Source: Ashinkailepas kermadecensis (taxonomy: Eukaryota > Arthropoda > Thecostraca > Neolepadidae). From it: 64,000 bases of DNA. The stretch lies in contig JAOTOM010003696.1 of assembly GCA_034440615.1 (NCBI GenBank), positions 1 to 64,000 on the forward strand, written 5' to 3'. Made by a program: the position numbers and the translations under genes. Below the pieces are notes generated by a model. That model saw nothing but the letters and a program-made list of their open reading frames with translations, did no database searches and was not told the DNA's origin. Shown here one piece after another: positions 36,735 to 47,124 of the stretch. Each line of letters begins with the position of its first letter. Within the stretch, counting starts at the first letter, position 1.

Positions 36735-37486
36735 TTAGTTAGTTAGTTAGTTAGTTATTTGAGTTTAAGGGCGCTTCGACCAAAGCGTGATCATTTAGCG
36801 CCCATAACTTTCAATTCAGCGCCTCAGTTAGTTATGCGGACAATACAGGTGTTACCGGGGTGAGTAGATGGCCCGAAAGCCGATCGCTCTCAGAAAGCGG
36901 AATATGTTCCCAGAACGAACTATGTCTGAGTCGTCAGCCAGGACGTCACGATATGTGTTGAGCCGTGCAGTATTTCCGTAAAACAACCTTCGCTCTGTTG
37001 AGAAGTGCTGGCACGAGAAAAGTACGTGACGTACGGTCAGGTTTCCTAACAGCGGGGACACTGGGGTCTCTCGTCGCCGCAGAGAAGGTATTGGTGAGTA
37101 GCATGAGTGTGGCCGAGACGCAGTCTGCACAGCGTCACCTCGTCACTTCTGGATCTGCGGTGGCACGATGGCCAGTCTCCAATGTGTGGCTTTATCGCGT
37201 GCAGCTTATTGTTGGTCTGTGCGCTCCAGGTCGTCTGCCATTTGGTGTTAATATACGATGATATTCCGGGGAGATGGTCTCTGGCTGGCAGTGTAAAAGC
37301 ACATGTTTGCGGTCTCCGGGCAGCCCATTTCGCTGCAGAATCGGCGCGTTCATTTCCCGATACTCCCACATGGCTGGGGATCCAGCACAATCGAACAGTC
37401 TTCCCATCCTGATGTATAGCAGTCAGACGAGTCAGAATATCAAGGAGTAATGGGTCAGATGCGTAGAATCCAGTCAGTGCCAAAAG
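36735..37486 (-). mobile_element. 5'-truncated I/jockey-type LINE with RNase H domain
   Basis: Leftward coding from 37486 reads an RNase H1 C-terminal block with WIPSHVGVSGNERAD, then a CPRC...HVLFSC zinc-finger-like motif. The protein end is YRDVLADDSDIVRSG...FRFLRAIGFRAIYSPR, stopping at 36852. A frameshift near 37050-37060 breaks the frame between CPRC and GNLTVRHVLFSC, so it is dead. The 3' UTR carries the hairpin GGGCGCT/AGCGCCC (7 bp) and an AACT-repeat tail. GCTATGTTTGGAGG flanks it at 36721-36734 and 37487-37500 (14 bp, or 16 counting the next TT). An APE-type LINE with RNase H fits the I/jockey group; the precise clade is not resolved. It supplies the source for the short tail fragments and the tail of the SINEs. 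Confidence 0.92.
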
Positions 37487-37790
37487 GCTATGTTTGGAGG
37501 TTCCTTGCCTGACCATCGCCAGGGTCTAGCACTGCGCTCGGTCATACGAGCACTACCACCAGACCCCTTCAATAGTTCCCGGTTCTATGTTCGGAGGTTC
37601 CTTGCCTGACCATCTTTCCATCTTTGGGGATTAGCACTGCGCTCGGTCATACGAGCACTACCACCAGACCTCTTCAATAGTTCCCTGTTCTATGTTCGGA
37701 GGTTCCTTGCCTGACCATCCCTGGGGCTTAACACTGCACCAGGTCATATGAGCACTACCACCAGACCATTTGATAGTTACCGGGAGGAGG
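37487..37790. repeat. About 102-bp tandem repeat, 3 copies
   Basis: Units contain CTATGTTCGGAGGTTCCTTG, CCTGACCATC, AGCACTGCGCTCGGTCATAC and GAGCACTACCACCAGACC. The LINE at 36735 inserted at the start of the first unit; its target duplication is unit sequence. Confidence 0.93.
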
Positions 37791-38241
37791 CATCTGTAGT
37801 GGCATCTGAGTATACCACTCGGGCACACAGAGTTCCACCTCACCATCTCCGGAGCCACAAGGCCATCTTCTGGCGGTGTCTATCGCTTGCGGGTCTATAA
37901 ATCAGCATGGGGGAGCAAAGATGAAAGGCGATGCATTCGAAGAAAGGCACCCAAGCATTGGCTTTTTCGCCAAGGGTACCTACAGCCGCTTCCATATTCA
38001 TATAGATCTTTCCGCTGTTTCACGGACACCCGCTGAATACGCGAGAATGAAAAACTACGCTATCTATATCAAGGAGCCTTCACTCCCAGCAATATTGCGT
38101 GATTTTTAATCCCAAGTGTTCACATAATTCCGGCGCGACACCATGAGATTGTTCGTCCATGAGATTCGTTGTTCGAAATCTCATCTGCAAGGCTTTATAT
38201 TTGTGACCTCAAATCAGTTTACAACACTGAACCCGCATCAC

Positions 38242-38268
38242 GCCCTGAAGCCAAAATAACTAACTAAC
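38242..38268 (+). mobile_element. 27-bp LINE-tail insertion with 13-bp TSD
   Basis: GCCCTGAAGCCAAAATAACT followed by AACTAAC is the last arm of the hairpin plus tail, in plus orientation. GAACCCGCATCAC flanks it at 38229-38241 and 38269-38281, perfect over 13 bp. It shares the AACT tail repeat of the LINE at 36735. This is the shortest insertion recognised. Confidence 0.9.
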
Positions 38269-38455
38269 GAACCCGCATCACAAATGCCAGTGCTCCGATA
38301 TCTCCTTTGATTCATTCGCCACCAGCCGCGACCATCGAGCCACAGAGGCACCTAGATGCGGCTGCTGGGGAGCAGCACATCAGACAGCCGTCGCCATCAC
38401 CATCACATATCCGTCGCTGTCGCACTTCTGCTTCTTCAGCCGTCCGCTGCCGGCG

Positions 38456-39700
38456 ATCGTCGCCAGCCGGGCTTCACACAGACGGAGGTCCGCCGTCAGC
38501 GACCCTCACCAGCCGGGCTTCACACAGACGGAGGTCCACCGTCAGCGACCCTCACCAGCCGGGCTTCACACAGACGGAGGTCCGCCGTCAGCGACCCTCA
38601 CCAGCCGGGCTTCACACAGACGGAGGTCGGCCGTCAGCGACCCTCACCAGCCGGGCTTCACACAGACGGAGGTCCACCGTCAGCGACCCTCACCAGCCGG
38701 GCTTCACACAGACGGAGGTCCACCGTCAGCGACCCTCACCAGCCGGGCTTCACACAGACGGAGGTCCGCCGTCAGCGACCCTCACCAGCCGGGCTTCACA
38801 CAGACGGAGGTCCACCGTCAGCGACCCTCACCAGCCGGGCTTCACACAGACGGAGGTCCACCGTCAGCGACCCTCGCCAGCCGGGCTTCACACAGACGGA
38901 GGTCCGCCGGCGAGCGACCACTAGCCAGCCGGGCTTCACACAGACGGAGGTCCGACGTCAGCGACCCTCACCAGCCGGGCTTCACACAGACGGAGGTCGG
39001 CCGTCAGCGACCCTCACCAGCCGGGCTTCACACAGACGGAGGTCCACCGTCAGCGACCCTCGCCAGCCGGGCTTCACACAGACGGAGGTCCGCCGTCAGC
39101 GACCCTCGCCAGCCGGGCTTACACAGACGGAGGTCGGCCGAAGCGAGCTTCACACAGACGGAGGTCCACCGTCAGCGACCCTCGCCAGCCGGGCTTCACA
39201 CAGACGGTGGTCGGCCGTCAGCGACCCTCGCCAGCCGGGCTTCACACAGACGGAGGTCCGCCGTCAGCGACCCTCGCCAGCCGGGCTTCACACAGACGGA
39301 GGTCCGCCGTCAGCGACCCTCACCAGCCGGGCTTCACACAGACGGAGGTCGGCCGTCAGCGACCCTCGCCAGCCGGGCTTCACACAGACGGAGGTCGGCC
39401 GTCAGCGACCCTCGCCAGCCGGGCTTCACACAGACGGAGGTCCGCCGTCAGCGACCCTCGCCAGCCGGGCTTCACACAGACGGAGGTCGGCCGTCAGCGA
39501 CCCTCACCAGCCGGGCTTCACACAGACGGAGGTCGGCCGTCAGCGACCCTCGCCAGCCGGGCTTCACACAGACGGAGGTCGGCCGAGTGAGCTTCACACA
39601 GACGGGGGTCGGCCGTCAGCGACCCTCACCAGCCGGAGGTCGGCACAGACGGCCCTCGACCGAGCGGGCTTCACACAGACGGAGGTCGGCCGGCGAGCCC
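38456..39700. repeat. 46-bp satellite array, about 27 copies
   Basis: Units contain AGCCGGGCTTCACACAGACG, GAGGTCNGCCGTCAGCGACC and CTCRCC. Positions mix CGCC/CACC and GTCCGCC/GTCCACC/GTCGGCC variants. Because 46 is not a multiple of 3, the long apparent plus-strand protein (about 460 codons) cycles through all frames of the unit and is not a gene. Confidence 0.97.
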
Positions 39701-40840
39701 ACAAGGCAGCCGGCTCATCACAGCTGGCCGCGTGGCAGTGCGATTAACCGCTAAACACGGAGTAATGCCGCCGCCGGACCGGACTCCGCCTCACGCCAGC
39801 CCACGTGACCGCCCAGATCCACAGGCCCTCACGCCGTAAACCCTCTCAGTACTTGTTACCCCCCCCCCCCCCCCCACAGTGCGGTCGGATCACCCCACCG
39901 CACCCTGCTCAATAACGTGTGTTCTAGCTAGATTGACAGATGCGGCAAACGGTAAACCGCAGCTCCATGCTTAAACTTGATATATTTTGTCTACATCTTG
40001 TGGTTGAAATTCCAGGTCAGGCCAAATAGGTCAATGTCAAGGGTGCAGCCAGTTATCCGGTCGTCGCTGTAGCTTTCAGATCCAGGTCGCAGGACAAATG
40101 ATGTTGTGATTCAACAGCAACGCTATTCAAACTTAAGATAGTCTAGCGCCATGGCACGTACATGATCGCGATCATAGATCAGGTCGAGGTCAAATACCAG
40201 GAAATATGCGAACTGTTGAAGGGTACGATTTTCGAGAGTTCGTGCTCAGGTGATAAACAGCATTAATGCAATCCTAGATATTCTCTCCCTCCCCCACACA
40301 CACTCCTTACGAATTTTGTTCAATCCATTCCCAATACTTATTCTTTAATCTCCATTTTTTGTCAAAAAATGTGGAATAAAATTGTGTCATGTCATGCGCA
40401 TCAGGAACGAAATCGGCTAGCAAAGATTACCGTTGTGAACTGAGATCTAGCCATTTCGATTTATTAGTCCGTGTTTTATCCTCCAGAGTGCCTCTAATTG
40501 TATTATCGGAACGTTTCAGTTGATATCTCATGATTTGACCTGGTATGAACTTCAAACTTGGAACACTAAGAGGAGACTTTTGTTGCCGTCACATATGTCC
40601 TATTTTAAAAATATCGATCCGTAACCAAATTATGCGAAAAAAGACCATGTTCATCACAAATTTCCATTTCAAACGGTGTTCTGATATAGGGGAAACCGTT
40701 TATTTCCGTTTGTCTTTGGTTATTTGTCGATACAATATGTTTTAAAAAACGTTCGTTTGCAATAATCTAGCCTCCCCATGACAACTATCTCAAGATACTT
40801 CTAAAAATCGCATTGTGACGAGATTGTGGCGGTGATCTGG
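39701..40840. other. Unassigned, less GC-rich stretch
   Basis: A C-run lies at 39859-39875. From 39900 on it is balanced to AT-rich DNA without recognisable genes or known element ends. Confidence 0.3.
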
Positions 40841-41135
40841 TTCCCACCCACCCTGGCTCCGTGGCCGTAATATATTTGGATCTCCACCCAGTCTGGCTCC
40901 GTGGCCGTAATATATTTGGATCTCCACCCAGTCTGGCTCCGTGGCCGTAATATATTTGGATCTCCACCCACCCTGGCTCCGTGGCCGAAGTATACTTAGA
41001 GATCCACCCACCCTAGCTCCGTGGCCGTAATATATTTTGATCTCCACCCACCATGGCTCCGTGGCCGTAATAAACTTAGATCTCCACCTACCTTGGCCGT
41101 AATATATTTGGATCTCCACCCACCCTGCCTCCGCG
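40841..41135. repeat. 40-bp minisatellite, about 7 copies
   Basis: Units contain CTGGCTCCGTGGCCGTAATA and TATTTGGATCTCCACCCA. The last units lose GGCTCC or switch to AGTATACTTAGAGATCC. Confidence 0.95.
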
Positions 41136-42504
41136 GCAGTAATATTTAGATCTCAATCTTTCCACGAAGTCCACCCATAAGTTATACGAAGTATGCCAGA
41201 TTTGAAAGCGATATCTTGAACGGATCACGAGTTTTCTTCCAAAAGTATTGCACCGGGAGCCAAATTGACCCCTCCCGCATTCCACGGGTCAATGCGGCCC
41301 CGCCCAGCGGGAGTCAGCGATCCGAATTTACCCAGACCGAAGCGGCTAAGGGGCCACCGGCAGTTCCACCGCGAGAGACGAGTTCACACAGCATTTCTGA
41401 CATTCAATAGTGGGTCAATAGCATTCTGCGGAAAGAACGACGTAAACATTGCTTCCATTCTCACAATCCTTCGCCGTGCAGGACGCTTATTCTCCTCAGG
41501 GCAGAGGGAGGGACGCACCGCGCCCAGTCACAACTTGCGGTACTTGCGCCGGTAAGTCTCGTGCAAAACGCATCAGAACAATAGTTGAGGATGGGTACGC
41601 ACACCGCCAATGCCTCCCTCCCCCCCCCCCACAAAGTACTGCCGTTATACTGACGCCGGTTTATGAAAGAGATGGAGGAACGCATGCATCAACCACGAGG
41701 TATCCCACAATTGGTAATCGGGAGTATCCATGGTTTCCACGGTTATCCACAGTATCCGCGGTTCCATGCTGCACCCAGCATTCCTCGGAGGATCAACTCA
41801 CCCATTGCGGGGAGGGGGAGGGCACCCACCCAAAGGTGGGTGTAAGGCATCACACCTGACCGTCTGCACCACGTCCCCCACGTCCCGCTGTGACACCAGT
41901 ATCTGCGGCGGCGCGACTCACTTCGGCAGACGGGGCTGATCTGATAAACGACCACGTCTCGTCGGCCGTGGGCCGATCACAAGCAGGTGGTCCGGACGGC
42001 CCCCGACGGCGGCAGATTGTGTCGACACTGTGCAGTGAGTCAGGCCAGGTGCGCCTGCTCAAGCCCCACCGTGTCAAGGTGCACCGGCGTCACGCCCACA
42101 CCCTGATCGGCAAAGCGCAGCGGTTGTGCTTCACGGTCGCTGCCGGGCTCGTCAGCCAATGTCACGGCTGCTGACCTCATCACTGCTGACGTCACGACCG
42201 CTGTAGCCCCAGGGCGACGCCGCGTCGTTCTCTTTGATGGTGCAACACACATTGGTGTGACGTCACACAGGCATGACGACTTTCTTGTGACGTTGCGGAC
42301 CAAGATCGGCGCTGCAAAAACTGGCAGCAAACACCAAGCGAGTCAAAGGTGGGTCTAGCTCCGGACAGAACCGAACCTGGCTGGGGACGTGGAACCAGTC
42401 CAAGATGAGCTGACATCGGATAGAATCGCAGCCGGCAGTGAAAAGGTCCCAAGATGGGCCCAGCATCACGGGCAAAAACCATGGCTGCATTCCATAGTAG
42501 CGGA
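41136..42504. other. Unassigned intergenic stretch
   Basis: No supported gene. A C-run lies at about 41618-41630 and TATCCA.GGTTTCCACGGTTATCC-like words at 41725-41765. Confidence 0.3.
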
Positions 42505-42519
42505 CCGCATCTGTGGCGG

Positions 42520-42672
42520 ATCAGATTCGATTATGGCTTTACGACGCACTCGGCAGCTGAGGACCCATGGCGTCGTCTGTCTCTCACCCTGGCAGGAAGG
42601 GCGGGCATCGCGGGGAATCTAACACCGTACCTCTGGCGTGCCAGACGCTCAGCTGAACCACTGAGTACCGCC
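42520..42672 (-). mobile_element. tRNA-derived SINE, 15-bp TSD
   Basis: On the minus strand a decayed tRNA-like head reads GTACTCAGTGGTTCAGCTGA, with GTGTTAGATTCCC as a weak B box. The tail hairpin is ACGACGC/GCGTCGT (7 perfect pairs), followed by AAAGCCATAATC. CCGCATCTGTGGCGG flanks it at 42505-42519 and 42673-42687. The anticodon arm is too altered to type. Confidence 0.87.
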
Positions 42673-43374
42673 CCGCATCTGTGGCGGGAATACCCTCGAA
42701 CTGGCGGCACGGAGCACGTCCAGCGCCGAGACCGACAGAGTCCAGCCGGCAATCGAGCTGCTCCGACGCCAGGCGACGTCCGGACGCCCGCCCCTGCTCC
42801 TCTCACGCACCTAACAACGCCTCCGTCGGCGCACCACTGGCTCACCGTTGTGCCTGCGCAGCCGAGGATCCACCGGTGTCTGTCTGCGGAGATCCAGCTG
42901 TGCGGCGCGTCTGGCCTGGGCGCGCCACCACCTCACACACAGCCCAACTGGCGATCTGGTCCGTGCACGCGCGCGCCACAACCGACAACCTCCCACTGGC
43001 GGCGCGAGGACGCGACTGAGCCGGCCCGGCCCGTACGCCCGCGCCGAGTGTAGTATGACTCACGGACGTCAGCCGGCCGGCCACCCTCAAGAATGCGGCG
43101 ACCTTCAGGGTAGGCGGGCACAGGGCGGCCGCCGCCGCAGCCGCCGCCGCGGCCGCCCTGTGCCGCGCGCCAGGGCTTAGCGCCACGGCCAGTCGTGGCA
43201 AGCATCCGTTACGTGGGCGGGGAGCGGCGGCTGGCAGCGGCCCGCGCAGCGCCGGCAGTCAAAGCCACCGCCGCGGGGGTGCCGGTCACGACCTCAGCAG
43301 TGTGGGTCACGACCTCGGCGGTGCGGGTCACGACCTCGGCGGCGGGCGTCGCTGAGGTGCAGCCGGCGGTCCCG

Positions 43375-43585
43375 CTGCCGCTCCCGCTACCACTGCCGCT
43401 GCCGCTGCCGCTCCGCTGCCGCTGCCGCTGCCGCTGCCGCTACCACTGCCGCTGCCGCTGCCGCTGCCGCTGCCGCTGCCGCTGCCGCTGCCGCTGCCGC
43501 TGCCGCTGCCGCTGCCGCTGCCGCTGCCGCTGCCGCTGCCGCTGCCGCTGCCGCTGCCGCTACCACTGCCGCTACCACTGCCGAC
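43375..43585. repeat. (GCCGCT)n hexanucleotide tract
   Basis: About 33 hexamers with scattered TACCACTGCC interruptions at both ends. It reads as poly-Ala on the minus strand and poly-Cys-Arg or Leu-Pro on the plus strand. I see no surrounding gene. Confidence 0.97.
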
Positions 43586-43944
43586 CGCCCAGCCACATGA
43601 CGCGTACGTGTCCCTACTCGGGAGCGGCGGCAGCGCGGCGGCGAGTCACGCAGAGCCGACAAGGCCGCTGGCCGCCGCCGACCGCTGCCAAGGAGAGCGG
43701 CGCGACTGTGGCCGGCGCACGCCACCGCCGGCCGCCCTTGATCGCTGTGGACGGGTCGATTAACACGGTAGCGTCACATAACAAGAGCGGGTGGGCACAC
43801 TGGGCTTCCGCCGCCGGCGGCCGGCAGGTGGTGCGGACCGGCCGCTGCCTCCCTCCGCGGGCACCGAGTCAGGTGTCTTCCCCGCGACAGACTCGGTCTC
43901 CCCATCTCTATCTCTCTATCTCATGCACACTTCTGTCTGTGCAT

Positions 43945-44612
43945 TCCGAGTTCCTCCCCACCACAGCAACAGACGGTCCGAACTCCGAGTTCCTCTCCAT
44001 CACAGCAACAGACGGTCCGAGTTCCTCGCCATCACAGCAACAGACAGTCCGAGTTCCTCCCCACCACAGCAACAGACGGTCCCGAGTTCCTCTCCATCAC
44101 AGCAACAGACGGTCCGAGTTCCTCTCCATCACAGCAACAGACGTTCCGAGTTCATCTCCATCACAGCAACAGACAGTCCGAGTTCCTCCCCATCACAGCA
44201 ACAGACAGTCCTAGTTCCTCCCCACAACAGCAACAGACAGTCCGAGTTCCTCCTCACCTCCGAGTTCCCCCCATCACAGCAACAGACAGTCGGAGTTCTC
44301 TCCTCCCATCACAGCAACAGACAGTCCGAGCTCCTCCCCATCACAGCAACAGACAGTCCTAGTTCCTCCCCACAACAGCAACAGACAGTCCGAGTTCCTC
44401 CTCCACCACAGCAACAGACAGTCCGAGTTCCTCCCCATCACAGCAACAGACAGTCGGAGCTCTCCTCTCCATCACAGCAACAGACAGTCCGAGCTCCTCC
44501 CCATCACAGCAACAGACAGTCCGAGTTTCTCCCCATCACAGCAACAGACAGTCCGTGTTCCTCCCCACCACAGCAACAGACAGTCCTAGATCCTCCCCAC
44601 TACAGCAACAGA
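43945..44612. repeat. 31-32-bp minisatellite, about 20 copies
   Basis: Units CACAGCAACAGACAGTCCGA plus GTTCCTCCCCAT. They have GGTCC, AGTCC or AGTCG variants, and units with GAGCTC in place of GAGTTC cluster at 44320-44500. Confidence 0.95.
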
Positions 44613-45070
44613 TAGTTGTTCCGTTTCACCTCAGCAACACAACAGCACAGTCCGATATACCCACACCGGCAACCCCAGCCAAAACGAAGCATCCGGCAAG
44701 ATGAGCCGACACAGCCGACACAGCCGAACCAATGTTCCAGTGCCAGCGCCGTACCCGTGTCAGCACACCACCACACTAATACAATAATGCCATACCACCG
44801 CATTAAGGCTTAACATATAGTCGTACCGCAATACAGTCGTGGTTAAAATGCGCTACAAGGTAGCGAAACGGCTCGAACCAGCCACAACGTAATGAACGTT
44901 CGCTAGGTAACGTACTGAAGTAGGAGCCCCAGCCGTACGTAACGTAACATCAGCTCCGATACGGAGCGCTATTGGTCCGCGCACGGGTCCAGAACAAGCC
45001 TGGCTCAAGAGGCATGCTGACGGTGTCGCTGTCCTCTACAACACGTGTTCTCAAACAACTCAGATTTGCC

Positions 45071-45361
45071 GGCCCGGTAGCTCAGTTGGTTAGAGCGCTG
45101 GATTGCACTTGTCTCCCCTGTCCTGGCAATGCAGGGCTCCAGTAGCTTCACGCTCGCGCTTAGCCCGCGGCTGGGAGGGTCAGTTGGCAACTGGCCAGAT
45201 AAGGTCGGGGACGAGCTACTGGAACGGACGCATCGGTGCATTGACGGCACGTTGAACTCCCTGTCAAGATTCTGCCGTTCCAATGGAATTCACGGATCGG
45301 ATGGTGGGGCCAGGGTTCACGCAACAAGCTCTGCTTGGCAATCGGACCCTGGTCCACAAAG
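45071..45361 (+). mobile_element. Second SINE family, copy 1
   Basis: The head GGCCCGGTAGCTCAGTTGGT plus TAGAGCGCTGG is tRNA-like with a good A box. The body contains CATTGACGGCACGTT, ATTCTGCCGTT and TGGTGGGGCCAGGGTTCACG. The 3' end folds as CCAGGGT...ACCCTGG. The copy at 55137-55491 matches along its length, which defines a family. Target duplication unclear. Confidence 0.85.
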
Positions 45362-45714
45362 ACACTCACGCAGAAATCCGGATATTTTTGTTAAATCCCG
45401 GCCAGAGTTCCGCAGGAGACAGGCCCCCTCTGCGGTGATGTCCTCGTCTGAACCGTCCCGGCGCCGGACCAGGCCGTCTGTGCGCTAGCTTTAGTCATCT
45501 CCAGCTGTCATCACGCATCGACGACTTCCAAAGCTGGACAGGCGAATGAGACGCCCAAGAAAGACATCAAACGCGTTGGCTTCGCAACAGAAGCTTTGCG
45601 CTCAGCCTGGTCCCAGCGCAAACGAGTCAAGCCTCGAGAGCGCACGGGCGGCAGGGTAGCACCACGACCGGCGGCCGCCCGCCGCTCCTCCCACCTCGAG
45701 TGGCCGGCACCCGA

Positions 45715-46035
45715 CTACCTGTACCCAGCAGCCGGCACCAGTCCACCTGTACCCAGCGGCCGGCACCCGTCCACCTGTACCCAGCGGCCGGCACCCGTCC
45801 ACCTGTACCCAGCGGCTGGCACCCGTCCACCTGTACCCAGCGGCTGGCACCCGTCCACCTGCACCGAGTGTCCAGCATCCGTCCACCTGTACCCAGCGGC
45901 CGGCACCCGTCCACCTGTACCCAGCGGCCGGCACCCGTCCACCTGTACCCAGCGACTGGCACCCGTCCACCTGTACCCAGCGGCCGGCACCCGTCCACCT
46001 GTACCCAGCGGCCGGCACCCGTCCACCTGTACCGA
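45715..46035. repeat. 28-bp minisatellite, about 11 copies
   Basis: Units ACCTGTACCCAGCGGCCGGC plus ACCCGTCC, with CGGCTGGC, CGACTGGC and a diverged GAGTGTCCAGCAT unit near 45865. Confidence 0.96.
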
Positions 46036-46295
46036 GCGCGTCCGACAGCGGCTGCAGCCACCCGTGCACGACACGGCCATAAACCTGCGCCGGCCAGCCG
46101 GCGCGGCCACGCCCTGCCGGCCGGCCGCCGGCACCAGAACAGGCGCCGCTTTGTTGGCGATTAGCGGCCGGTTTGCATGCAGTACGTTGGGGCCGCGCCG
46201 GCGGTGGGGTGCAGCGCGGTGGGGTGCAGCGGCGGCCGGTCGGAGGTGAGCGGATGTAATCATGTGCCAGCAGCGTCCGGCACGCCTGGGGTAGC

Positions 46296-46510
46296 GTGTC
46301 AGGAATGTGCCCGTACGCCTGCTGGCGGTGCTGGACCGTGGCGGCGGTACGCCGGAGTGAGCCCATCGCGCGTCACAACAGAGGCGGAGCCAGCACACCA
46401 TCTGGGGCACACATCAGTGCGCCTGCTGGTGGTGCTGGACCGTGGCGGCGGCACGCCGGAGTGAGCCATTCGCGCTTCACAACAGAGGCGGAGCCAGGAC
46501 ACCTTCTGGG
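46296..46510. repeat. About 106-bp tandem duplication
   Basis: Two copies share CGCCTGCTGGNGGTGCTGGA, CCGTGGCGGCGGNACGCCGG and ACAACAGAGGCGGAGCCAG. Confidence 0.93.
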
Positions 46511-46946
46511 GGGGGGCACGGTCTCGGATCAAGTGTCGGATGAATTTTTAATATACCGAAAACTTCTCGTGTTTTGGGCCTCACGAATCAGCTTATACCG
46601 AAATTTGATAAATGAAACGCGTCTAGAATGTAAGCAAATCGCAGACACCTCCTGCTGCTACGCAAAACACAGTCACCTCTGTGGGCCGTTCGGTTCCACC
46701 TTGTACATCAGAGCAGCACTGGCGGCTCCGCGGCTCGTGCCGACTGAAGAGTCAGAGGGTCAGAGGGTCAGAGGGACCTCAGGGTCAGAGGGTTCGATGG
46801 CAGAGAACGCCAGCCGGCCGACCGTAGGTCACTCCAGGCGCAAATGCGGAGCCGATCGATCGCAGAGCCAGTTGGACGTGGAAGAACTGCCACTCAATAG
46901 GCTACACACATTTGCAGAAGAGTTGTTTCATTCTGCCGTGCTTTGG

Positions 46947-47112
46947 TTGGTTGGTTGGTTATTGGTTTTACGACACATCGACCGTTGAGTCATATAGCGT
47001 CGCCAATCTCTCACGCCGATTGGTCGCGGGCGAAGAGTAGCGACAGGTGAGATTCGAACCCACAACCTTTAGATTGTGAGACGAGCATCTTACCCTTAGA
47101 CCACTCGTCCCC
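46947..47112 (-). mobile_element. Full-length tRNA-Val-like SINE, 12-bp TSD
   Basis: Minus-strand head GGGGACGAGTGGTCTAAGGG, B box GTGGGTTCGAATCTC, tail hairpin CGACGC/GTGTCG and AAAACCAATAACCAACCAAC. GCCGTGCTTTGG flanks it at 46935-46946 and 47113-47124. The GTCTCACAATC anticodon region resembles tRNA-Val(CAC), although the stem is imperfect. Confidence 0.94.
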
Positions 47113-47124
47113 GCCGTGCTTTGG

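Noticed and set aside
37876..38109. 77-codon plus-strand frame starting MSIACGSINQHGG
   Set aside because: No domain, no flanking exon signals and a length expected by chance; left unannotated although composition is not repetitive.
28541..39700. CRISPR array
   Set aside because: Repeats are contiguous tandem units without unique spacers, in eukaryotic DNA, with no cas genes.
38356..39747. 463-codon plus-strand open frame
   Set aside because: It is the 46-bp minisatellite. The unit length is not a multiple of three and contains no stop in any phase, so all frames are open.
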